Below, piece after piece: positions 1 to 9,187 of a stretch of DNA of 64,000 bases. A program made the translations under genes and the position numbers. Location of the stretch: the NCBI GenBank assembly GCA_008828725.1, contig MEHQ01004509.1:1-64000 (forward strand), given 5' to 3'. This DNA comes from Saccharina japonica. Its lineage: Eukaryota > Sar > Phaeophyceae > Laminariales > Laminariaceae. The notes under the pieces were generated by a model that had not been told where the DNA came from, made no database searches, and worked only from the letters and a program-made list of their open reading frames with translations. Within the stretch, counting starts at the first letter, position 1. Each line of letters opens with the position of its first letter.

Positions 1-6
1 GAAGAT

Positions 7-36
<30 letters not shown>
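7..36. repeat. (AAC)n microsatellite
   Basis: Ten uninterrupted AAC units close to the left edge of the window. Confidence 0.9.
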
Positions 37-37
<1 letters not shown>

Positions 38-619
38 TACGAGTATATATATGGAGAACTGCCTGCGTACGTCCGATATACGAAGGCGCTGAGATAGCTA
101 AGGTACTGCAAATCTGTGTGCGTTGCAAGAACACGACCAGTGCCCGGAATATCTGAAACAGCGCAAACACTCTATATTTTCATTTTTTTCGTCACACCTA
201 CCCGGGAAAAGCACGACACATTCTCTCTTTGTCTTTTGTTTTTAAGGGGCCCCTTCGGTCATGATGAAACACGAGTACTTGAGAGTTGAAAAGTTATATT
301 ATCCGTTTTTTTTACAGCAGCAATACTATTTCTGGTATAATAACACCATATCAATCAGTACTCCTTACGGAAAACGGCGAAAAAGGCCTCTTTAGAGGCA
401 CGTTTCGTGACGAACAAGGCGTCTGATCGATATGCCTCCCGAGACACAAATGTTGAACATGATCTAGGCCTTTTGAAACTACTCATTGGGCGAAATTCTG
501 AGCATTAGAACTGGAGCTATGCCGTTTTCCGTAAGGAGTACTGATATGGTGTTATTATACCAGAAATAATATTTTTGCTGCTGTAAAAAAAATGAAAAAA
601 AATATATTTCTCAACTCTC

Positions 620-700
620 CGGTCGCCCCGGTGGGCTAGCAGGTAACCACGAAGCGTGTTGGCGTCGAGATCGCGAGTTTGAGCCCCGCCGAGTGCATGC
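620..700 (+). repeat. tRNA-like sequence, possible SINE head
   Basis: Contains TGGGCTAGCAGG, close to a pol III A box, and about 45 bases later AGTTTGAGCCCC, close to a B box (GGTTCGANNCC). A complete cloverleaf with paired acceptor stem cannot be drawn, so a functional tRNA is unlikely; a tRNA-derived SINE head or tRNA relic fits better. Confidence 0.4.
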
Positions 701-812
701 TCGTAGGGACTTTTTCTTGCAAAAAATATCTTGAATAGCGGAAAGCGCGAGAGCGTGAGTTAGCAAAATTCGATGAAAATCGACGAGCGTTGGGAAGGCT
801 GAACCCTCTGCG

Positions 813-955
813 CGATAAAAATCAAGGCAAGAACCGTAGTGGGGGAGGAGCGAGAGGAGCCTACTTTGTGATCCCGGATCTGAGTTACGACTATTAATAT
901 TAATAGGGAGGGAGGAAGACGGAAGTGTGAAGATAATAAATGGGATGAGAAAAAA
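813..955. repeat. Dispersed repeat, copy 1
   Basis: Holds GCAAGAACCGTAGTGGGGG, then GAGCCTACTTTGTGATCCC and a purine-rich end. The same blocks occur around the non-LTR fragment at 59.5-61.0 kb (split by it) and inverted at 63.04-63.19 kb. Confidence 0.7.
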
Positions 956-999
956 ATAAAGTACTCGTGTTTCATCATGACCGAAGGGGCCCCTTAAGT

Positions 1000-1143
1000 A
1001 GTCTATATATGCTACATTTTTTTTTTTCTTTTCATTTTGTCATGCTTTTGTTTGGTTGCTTGATTGTTGATTTGCTTCAGTATGTTTACTTTCTACTATT
1101 TTTCCTTTTCGCTTTTTTCTTTCTTTTCTCTTTTTTTCTCTTG
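1000..1143. other. T-rich stretch
   Basis: Long runs of T and CT with no credible coding frame; similar T-rich sequence precedes the other copies of the following repeat. Confidence 0.6.
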
Positions 1144-1625
1144 CATGCACCTGGATTGCTAGCAGGGTAGGTCTTGCCTGCCGTATATGGCATTGCATTG
1201 TCTGCTCTGCTTACGGCACTGAGCGTAGTATCTCTGTGTCGTAGTTTTGTGACCACAGAACTGGTACCTTTTTAGGATGAAGAATCGGCACGGACACTGG
1301 GTGTGCTGGATGTCGACGGGTAGAAAGGAAGGTTTAATGTGAAGAACACACACACATATGTTATCCTTGTCGTTTTTTGTCGCTTTTCCTTTTCCTTTTT
1401 TTCTTTTTCACGCAGCTGGATTTCTAGCAGGGTAGGTCGTGCCTGTCGTATACGACGTAGGGCATTGCATTGTCTACTCTGCTTACTGCATTCCAACGCA
1501 GTACGAGTATCTCTGCCGTAGTTTTGTGACCACATAATTTGTATAATAACTCTCAAGAATGAAAAATCAGCACATGCACTGGGTGTGCTGGTTGTCGACG
1601 GGCAGAAAGGCCGGTTAATATTCGA
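1144..1625. repeat. Two tandem copies of a ~200-bp dispersed repeat
   Basis: Copy 1 (about 1144-1360) and copy 2 (about 1411-1625) both run from CTGGATT.CTAGCAGGGTAGG through GGCATTGCATTGTCT and GTAGTTTTGTGACCACA to a GGGTGTGCTGG..GTCGACGGG end. A third copy lies at 34.79-34.98 kb. Copy 1 ends GTTTAATGTGAAGAACACAC, an end also seen at 62.55 kb. Non-coding; class undetermined. Confidence 0.75.
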
Positions 1626-2297
1626 TCCAAATGAGAACATGTATGTATGTGTACCAGTATACCATACATATATTGTCGGAGAGCAATAATACTTATTACC
1701 CCATTTAGGAATGCAGTCCCAATGTGGGGACGAAACACTTACTTGGAACAAGACAAAAATATGTATTGCGACAACTCAATTTTGAAGTTATTATATATAA
1801 GGGCATCACGTTTTCAATATATTTGCACTAGGGAATAAGAGGACCCCCCGCCCCCACGGCGGTAGGGCCACAAGTGTAAGCGGCTCGTATTAAAAATAAC
1901 GACTCAATAGGAAGGGCGCTACTTTGATTTCCGTTGTTTTATTATTTCGGGTGCTTATGAGTTATGAACGTTGAAGCGCATGCTACACATTGTCGGATGT
2001 CAAGAATATTTGGGATTATTTGGGCAAACATATCGAAGGATTGCTTGTTTCTGTCTCAAGGCAGGATAGCCATCATAAAGTAGCAGCTGCAAACATGGAA
2101 ATTATATGGAGAGGGGGTTGTCGCTCGATGCTTCCTCGGAAGTCAACGGGGAGGAGGTTGAAGGTGTAGGGCTAATTGAACACGAAGGTGGGAACCTGGT
2201 TTTCGTAGTATTCGGCGGTTGCAAATCACCGTTTTAGGTGTGGACTTATTGGGACCTGGGTGAATCATGTTGGCACACAGCAGCAGTACTTTCCCAG
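1626..2297. other. No feature recognised, except a short diverged repeat
   Basis: No gene seen. The stretch near 1950-2010 (ACGTTGAAGC...ACACATTGTCGGATG) recurs in diverged form near 3250-3310, on the far side of the minisatellite element. Confidence 0.4.
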
Positions 2298-2822
2298 GGT
2301 TCTTTACGGTTAACCGTCCGTGCACGGTGCGCTTTTTTTTTCGAAAATGCTACGGTCCGGTTCGGTGTGGTTTTTAGAAATATAAAATATTGGGGTGTGG
2401 TTCGGTGCGGTTATCCGATAATGGGAATCCCACGGTGCGGTTCGGTTTTTTCATGCATCCTACGGTGCGGTTCGGTGCGGTGGCTAGAAATCAGGAATCC
2501 TATGGTGCGGTTCGGTGCGGTTTTCAGAAATCGGGAATCTTACGGTGCGGTTCGGTGCTGTTTCCAGATTTTGAATAGCTTACGGTGCGGTTCGTGTTTT
2601 TCATGCATCCTACAGTGCGGTTCCGTGCGGTTTTCAGAAATCGGTAATTCTACGGTGCGGTTCGGTGCGGTTGTCAGATGGCGTGAACCCTACGGTGCGG
2701 TTTGTTTATATTTTGTTTCCTACGGTGCGGTTCGGTGCGGTTTTCCGAAATCGCAAAACCTACGGTGCGGTGCGGTGCAGTTTTCAAGAGGGAAAAAAGG
2801 AAAACCGCACCGTAAAGAACCT
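2298..2822. mobile_element. TIR-flanked minisatellite element
   Basis: About nine units of roughly 55-60 bp built on TACGGTGCGGTTCGGTGCGG followed by TTTTCAGAAATCGGGAAT-like spacers fill the interior. The ends, GGTTCTTTACGGT at 2298 and ACCGTAAAGAACC at 2810, are perfect 13-bp inverted repeats. No target-site duplication is clear. The open frames through it only reflect the repeat. Confidence 0.7.
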
Positions 2823-4088
2823 TGTAATTTTCACTATTCATAATAAGGCTACGTACACATTGTCGAGTGACAAAATGAAATACTAATAATATGCCATGTA
2901 CACTATACCTACCAGTATAAATCAAACAATGGATGGAAAGACGAACAACTGAGACATAGATCCCCTTGTCCCCCATTTTGCGCATATACTGCTTGCATGG
3001 TTTTGATGAGTCGCTTACTGTTGTAGTGTTCTGTACGTGAATCATCATATAATGCAGCAACCCCGTGATTACGCGTATGCAAGAGAAAAATAAGAAAAAA
3101 GTAACATGACAACAGAGTGGAACACAGGGGAAGAAATATTATTGCAATAATACGTAGCATGAACACAACCAAAGATAAAAGATATCCAAACAGTCAGACT
3201 TTGTGCATACTCGTAGGTGCCTTTGTTGCCGTGGTTTTTTTTTCCTGCTTTCGGGAATGTTATGAGTGGTCAACGCTGAAGCTCATGCTTCACATTGTCG
3301 GATGGCAAATATGATAATAATGATAAAATATAATACGCTGAAAAAGACAGGAGAAGACAAGACTGTCAATCTAATAACTCCGGAATTAAAGAAGAGTCAA
3401 CAACGTCGACAGCTTTATCTAGCACAAAGCGTGTAGGATCAAACCTATCCTCGGTTTTCAATATTATAATGTCGGCGGACTTCCGAACTCTAGGTATAGG
3501 CCAACATACGAGTATGAACATCCGTGCATGAACACATCTCTGCGTAAATATAAACGATCTTGCTCAACGACTGGCCTTGGCTAGGGTGAACAGTCACCGT
3601 CGCCAGTGTACGAGAGAGAGTGCTGTTCTGTCTTACGTACTCATGTGTAAATATACTCGTATACCTGCACATGCATACGAAGTGCCTGATAACACATTGT
3701 CTATTGTCTTGCTCTTCAAGCCGGGTCGTGGATACCGAACAACAACACATACATATAATACGTCAAGTATACTCGTACGTACAGTACATTGCGCCCGTGA
3801 AAAGGCATTCGAGTCCTCCGGCTGATTAGCAAGAGCTCAGTCGTATTTTGAGGTTGGTATTTAATATTCCAGGTACGCCCTTATGTGTCTACTTGTACTC
3901 AAGCGGAGCTTCAGCTTTTGTTTGTCCTCAACTATACGCTTAGATGGCTAGATTAAACACTTTGTTTGCGAACCCTCTGTAATACGAGGCACCGCTGCTC
4001 CGAAATCCTTGTTTTGTCTTGGTTTCGAGCCTGTTTCTTGTGGTGTTTTGCTGGGTATCTGTATTTGTTTTAATTGTACCAGATTGTA
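2823..4088. other. No gene recognised
   Basis: AT-rich sequence with only short, composition-driven frames; the one recognisable item is the diverged repeat at about 3250-3310 described for 1.95 kb. Confidence 0.4.
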
Positions 4089-4508
4089 CTATCTGTGATA
4101 ACCGATATCCCCTCGATCGTTGATAGACACAACATTTAGCTTGTACTGAGCTCGTGCATTGGCACAAACCGGGTCCTCGCGGTGAACAGGGGCCGGCGTT
4201 GGTGACGTTGCTGCTCCTACCTCCTCTAGCTGACGAAACTCCAACTCATATAGTGTTTGGTTCAGGAATGACTCAGATTGATCATGTGCTCGCTGCACAT
4301 AATTCTGAGCAATAAGGGCCCTCCTCACGAGATTCGGTATTAAACCGGTAGGTATTACACGTAAGGAGGCCTGTTGCACAAAGGCACTTTCATGCTTCAT
4401 CGCCCTCGAACTGGGTTTCCCCTCAGCGCCTTTGAATATTGCGTACGATCTAGGTGCACCATCGTAACCCCCCTCCCGAACTGAGTGGCAGTGGCCAGGC
4501 AGGGACAA
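4089..4508 (-). CDS. Unidentified open frame, possibly a transposon fragment
   Basis: 139 codons with balanced composition (AIFKGAEGKPSSRAMKHESA, VRRALIAQNYVQRAHDQSES, LYELEFRQLEEVGAATSP), more protein-like than neighbouring frames. It ends in a hydrophilic, Gln/Thr-rich region. No family is recognised and no partner exon is visible. It could be a fragment of a mobile-element protein, an exon of an unknown minus-strand gene, or chance. Confidence 0.3.
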   Translation of the reverse strand: MSLPGHCHSVREGGYDGAPRSYAIFKGAEGKPSSRAMKHESAFVQQASLRVIPTGLIPNLVRRALIAQNYVQRAHDQSESFLNQTLYELEFRQLEEVGAATSPTPAPVHREDPVCANARAQYKLNVVSINDRGDIGYHR

Positions 4509-4699
4509 TCACGCGACACTTCCGATGGCGCACTATGTTCAGGAGACGCTAATTCGGCAACTATATTCCAACCCAAGTTTCATTGCTTCTCCAACTTTCA
4601 AGGGTTGACATTGGTTTCGGGAGGGGAGTATCTTGGTACTCCACGCCGATCATATATTCGAGATTTCATACTGTCGCCCGACGCATCGTGATCGTCCGC

Positions 4700-5190
4700 T
4701 CCTTTCGCTGGAATTTTGCCAGCGTGCTGTACTTTCGTATATGCACCGTTTTAGCTTAGTACTCCGCGTCAACCTTTGTCAATGTGTCGCGCTTTCGCCC
4801 GGGTAGTTGTGGAGCGTATGTTTTGCGGGGAGGGAGGTGGGTTGGTTGTACTGCACGTCAATATTTTGTCGATGATTCGTACTGTCGCCCGAGGCCTCGA
4901 ACTAGTCCACACCTCACGCTAAGAAATTGCCGGCGTGCTGTGCTTTCATACAAACGCCTTTGTTTGGGCTCGGTGATTTCTCGTCGACCTTTCGTCGCTG
5001 TTTCACACTTTCGCTCGTGACATCGTACCTATCCGCACGCCACGTTAGCCTTTTGCCAGCGTGCTGCATTTTCATACGAACGTCTTTTAGCTCTGTACTC
5101 CGCATCGACCTTTCTTCGATGTTTACTTCCGCCTGGGTAGTCGGCTTAGTTGTACTCATCGCGCCGGCCTTTAGCCAGCACGCTTACTGT
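4700..5190. repeat. Degenerate ~125-bp tandem repeats
   Basis: Three to four diverged units carry TTGCCAGCGTGCTGTACTTT..ACGAACG, then CTCCGC.TCGACCTTTCGTCG and a TTTCGCCCGGGT-like end (starting near 4708, 4918, 5045 and a partial near 5160). Divergence implies age. No coding function seen. Confidence 0.55.
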
Positions 5191-5195
5191 AGTAA

Positions 5196-5570
5196 CCATG
5201 ACAACTCCCCACCCGATCACCCTCTACATAACGATTGCAATCCTATATAATATGTATAGCTGTACCAAGCCGGTCGTATCTCCCCCCCAGCCGGTTGGCC
5301 TGGCATAGGCCAGCCACGCGATACCATCGACGGTGTACGCTGTTGACAACAATAACAGTCGGCTTAGTTCTGCTCCTCGAGATGGTCGTTTTCCAGCACA
5401 CTGAGTGACCATGCAAACTTCCCACTCGATCGCCACCTCCACATCGCTTGAAATCCTCTATCGCATACGTAAGACTCTGCCAAGACGTCGAACCTCCCAC
5501 CCAAGGCGGTCGGCCTGACACAGGTCAGCCACGCGATACCATCACGGTGTACGCTGAAAACAACAACAGT
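5196..5570. repeat. Two tandem ~165-bp repeats
   Basis: Units at about 5196-5357 and 5408-5570 share CCATG.AAACT.CCCAC, GATCGCC.CC.ACAT, GGTCGGCCTG and GCCACGCGATACCATC followed by GGTGTACGCTG. Each ends in an AACAACAACAGT-like run. Confidence 0.65.
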
Positions 5571-7790
5571 ATTTCACTTCTATACAAAATGCCTACTGTA
5601 GTATAGAAACTCCGTTCTATCGTGCACTTATGGTGTGAATGGCATCTTGTTCGTACATCTATCAAACTAATACGAAGCACAACTTGTCAACTTTCACTGC
5701 TGCCTTGTCAAGAGCAAATAGCGACCCGCGGTGACATGGTACAATCCCGTCAATTCGTAAGCGCGTCTGCGCATCTTGGCTCTATGGCATACTCTCGCTG
5801 CGTTCTATAAACCAATACGACTGGGTATGCGCTATTGTCGTCCCTTCGAGGATGTCCTCAATCGGTCCTGACAGAATTCCGTTGCGTCATATCAGCAACA
5901 GCCCTCTTGTTTCACGCGCTGGGACATCATATCTGCGCATCTTGGCCTTGTGGCAAGCCCTTCATCCGTTCTATAAACCCCGCGCTAGGTATTAACTGTT
6001 AACGTGCAGTCGTTCAGAGCTCAGCGAAGTACTACTGACCCGGCGTCCACACTCCACACCCGTACAGCAGTATGTTCTTCCCCAACTCGGCCGATATCGT
6101 GGACAATTACACGGCGAACGGAGCGGTCTTCACGTCATACAGCTCCTGCTTGAACCATCGGTACTATTCCCACGCGAGTCAGACCTTTGGTTTACTATAT
6201 ATATATATATATATATATATCGCGCACTACCGGCACCACCATTGACCAGGCCACCCAGGTAGTCGAACGCACCAGCTTGTATTTTCCTCTGGCTTGCCGA
6301 TTGCGTTTCGTGCGGCGACATCCGGGGTTGTCCCGTTAGAGTATCAAGGAAGCATGGAAGCCGTTTTCTTGTCGCCCCCTATGATACCCGCTGCATCTAA
6401 AAATGTTGAAATGTCTCCCATCAACTCATACACCCCTGCCGCTGCCCCTGGGTGATATCAAGTGCTTGAGAATACTCATTAGAATGCCTTCGTGACACGG
6501 GCAAACAATAATGGATAGTATGTTATGTTATCTTAGTTAACAACGCCTAAGAGCACAACCTACACAAGCTCTGCAAGGGGTAGTCTGCCTCCTGGAGGTC
6601 GATGGGCACACACACCCACAGGAGGCTGTCAATACAAGTAGCTCGTCTGTAGTATGGCCATCGCCGCATAGTGAACAGCTTACCGAATGCCATTTGCGCA
6701 GGGCGAAAGCCGCGTTGTTCATCGAGGAGTATCCCCGAGGCCTTACAGCGGTTGTTATGGTTTGACAAAACAAGTCGCAGAAAAACGTTTCCCGCATGGT
6801 CAACGAGCTACATACGTTTTCAAGGGTTGCACTCACAGGGACGCTTCGTTTTATGCGGGATTGAATTGATGGACGCACATGCCAATTGCTGCGGCACGCC
6901 TCCTATCCCACATGTACTTGCAGTAGGCAGTAGGTTGTGAAAGCAACCGTGAATTCGCAGTGGTCGAGTCACGGTAGCTCGGCCTCTAAGGAGTCTGGTG
7001 CCCCCGCTCTCAACTGCGCCATACGCCTACCCAGGAATACCATATTTGACATCTTCGACGCATATGTTATGAGAGAGGTAGCAAGTTTCGGCTCAAACGG
7101 TTTCTGGATGATCAGGCTGCTTAACCCTAAATCGTCCCGTTGCCATACCAGGTTTGGTTGTTGGGTAGTTACAGTAGGCTTCTTCATTCTTCATTCTTCA
7201 TTCTTCATCGGGGGGTAGCAGGTTAATTTTCCTCAAACGTTCTGAATAAATATTTACTTGGGTGAATTACTACGTAATAGTACAGAGATCCCCATGTTGG
7301 GTGCATCAGAAAACTCTGGAACGTGGTGATCCTGTACAGTAGCATGCGTCCTCTGCCATGGTCGATTCACATCGAAGCGATAGTGCAAGCAACCGTTGGG
7401 GGGACATGGAGGGCGCTGGTGGGCTTGGCCAGGTTCAAGCGCTATTGCTTGTCCAGAAGGCTCTGCAACCATGTCCCGCTTGCTGTTCACAAATGCATAC
7501 CTTGTCTTGTAGGAGAGGGTATTTTTCGTCCACGGTGAACTGCTAGCTTCTAGACTTCGTGTCACACATGGCGTACGCAACTCCTTCGTTCTCTTCGTTG
7601 GGCGTATACCGCTTTTCATCTGATTTCCATGAACGAGATCTACCGGCACGTATAATATGTACTCCGGTAGCCTCTATGGCATATGCTTAACGTTGGAGGG
7701 CCCGATGCAGTTCAAGCCCCCTCCCATGGCCTTCATAAAAATATGGTTTGAGCCACCCCAAATCCATAGTTGTAAATATGCTGTACAGGC
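5571..7790. other. No gene recognised; small repeats only
   Basis: Two copies of a TCTGCGCATCTTGGC...TTCTATAAACC segment lie near 5765-5815 and 5930-5985. An AT dinucleotide run lies at about 6195-6222 and four to five TTCATTC heptamers at about 7181-7208. Frames here are short and unpersuasive. Confidence 0.45.
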
Positions 7791-7797
7791 TGGTTAA

Positions 7798-8530
7798 AGT
7801 ATGAAGCAGAAAATTCACTCAGTGGCCAATATCCACGTCGTGTTTTGGAGATAGACCCTGAAATTTGGCACACGTGTTTTATGAACCCTACCCAAGACTT
7901 TAACGGATGGGTTTTTTTTTTTTTTCCCGTCAGATATTGTTTGTTTTTTAATTTTTCGAGAAATTTGGGTCAATTTGGGTCTTAAGAGATCCAGAATTTC
8001 CGGCGAAAAAATAAAAAAAAGCCATTCGTAAAAGGTTCGAGTAGGGCGCATACAACTCGTGTACCAAATTCCAGGGTCTATCTCCAAAAAGCGGCGTGGG
8101 CATTTGGACTTTTGTGCGGTAAAAGGGCAAAAATAGGCGTTGCCTCGTAATTACTTAGTTTCAGTGTATAATCGACTTTGGGCGTTAAATATGACTCAAT
8201 ATGATCATACGCAGTCATATCTTCAAATATTTGCGTGAAACTTTGTACAAACATGCCTTGGACCACCTGGAAGCGGCTCGTTCGAAAAAAACAAGTGGGG
8301 GGAAAACATGTTTTCCTACGGAAACGCCTGTTTTTTGTTCACCACTTTGAAGGCCTGTGATTGGTCGGGCCACGTTTTTGGCGGTAGCGCAAGTTCTAGG
8401 TCCTTGAACAAAAAACTGGCGACGTCACCCTCTTCCACTGTTCATGGTGGTCAGTATGATACCAAATATGTGACATTGGAGTTGCTATTGCATGCGGCAT
8501 TCATGACTGACTGACGAAATTCGCCGTGAT
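7798..8530. mobile_element. Foldback repeat, copy 1 (partner at 61.8 kb)
   Basis: Two arms of about 70 bp (7818-7886 and 8038-8107), both containing AGGGTCTATCTCCAAAA or its complement, form an inverted repeat around a T-rich, A-rich centre. The following ~410 bp (CGTTGCCTCGTAATTACTTA through ATGCGGCATTCATGACTG) is also shared with 61.8-62.5 kb in the same orientation at roughly 90% identity. No transposase; non-autonomous element of unknown superfamily. Confidence 0.7.
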
Positions 8531-9120
8531 ATGCCTGAACCAGTTTGTATTCACCCCTTGTTTACTTTGTTGGGCGTACCTCCAAGAAATTGGTGTGTCG
8601 GTTAGAGCTGTATCGGCATAAAGCTGCAGTTTCCTGCATTATGCCCATATGTCGCTCCGAACGTGTACAAGTAGGCCGACCGCCAAACACCGCCAACGTG
8701 ACCCTGCACGATTGTGACGTCAGTACAAAGCAAACTGTCCCGTCCCACCCACGCTAACGCATGTCTGGTTTCTTACCACGCCAGGGGTTGCAATCTTCGG
8801 TTTGTTTTTCGGGTTTAGTGTTAGGGTACTCCTTGAGCAATCAACTAGCTGTTTGAATGATGCATTTAGTGGTGCATTTGTTTTGGGGCTACGGTGTCTT
8901 AACTGTCTGTCCGGTTGCGCGGTCAGATTTCTTCGAAGTTCTTGTTTCGGGTAAGGTAATATTCGATAATGAGATCCTCGCAATATGAGCTCAGAAAGTA
9001 AACCCCTGACCCAATAAGGTGACATTGCTTTCTGTGTGTGCGTTCCACCTGCGATTGCCGTTCTGTCCTATATGATGCCCCACAGCATCACCAAAGTCGA
9101 GGTTTTAGGCCAGACTCAAG
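8531..9120. other. Upstream region of the LRR gene
   Basis: No gene recognised. Presumably includes the promoter and 5' UTR; CACAGCATCACCAAAGTC and CAGACTCAAG lie just ahead of the ATG, and no clear TATA element is seen at a convincing distance. Confidence 0.4.
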
Positions 9121-9187
9121 ATGGCACGCTTCACGAAGCCGCTTACAGCCTTACTGGCCACTTCATTTACTGCCACGATAGTGCATG
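9121..9187 (+). CDS. Exon 1: start codon and signal peptide
   Basis: Reads MARFTKPLTALLATSFTATI then VH, with a basic start (R, K) and a hydrophobic core: a typical secretory signal peptide. The ATG sits in CAAGATGGC, a favourable eukaryotic start context. A donor GTGAGC follows at 9188, leaving the frame in phase 1. An exported N terminus is what a caps-plus-LRR protein needs. Cleavage near residues 20-24 is inferred, since no ideal A-x-A site is present. Confidence 0.75.

Larger units (their letters stand above)
242..997. mobile_element. Composite foldback element with perfect 39-bp terminal inverted repeats
   Basis: The first 39 bases (242-280, starting TTAAGGGGCCCCTTCGG) recur perfectly inverted at 959-997. 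Inside, two ~98-bp arms (281-378 and 521-619) form a second inverted repeat with a ~140-bp loop, then a tRNA-like stretch and a fragment of another repeat family fill the rest. No transposase-like frame is present, so this is a non-autonomous DNA element, probably with nested insertions. A decayed relative of the inner arm plus the GGGGCCCC palindrome lies at 33.0-33.14 kb. Confidence 0.7.

Noticed and set aside
2325-2800. CRISPR-like array
   Set aside because: Eukaryotic minisatellite: spacers are themselves similar and unit spacing varies.
2238-2843. 201-codon plus-strand frame through the minisatellite
   Set aside because: A translation of the tandem repeat with period-driven codons; frames on both strands look alike.
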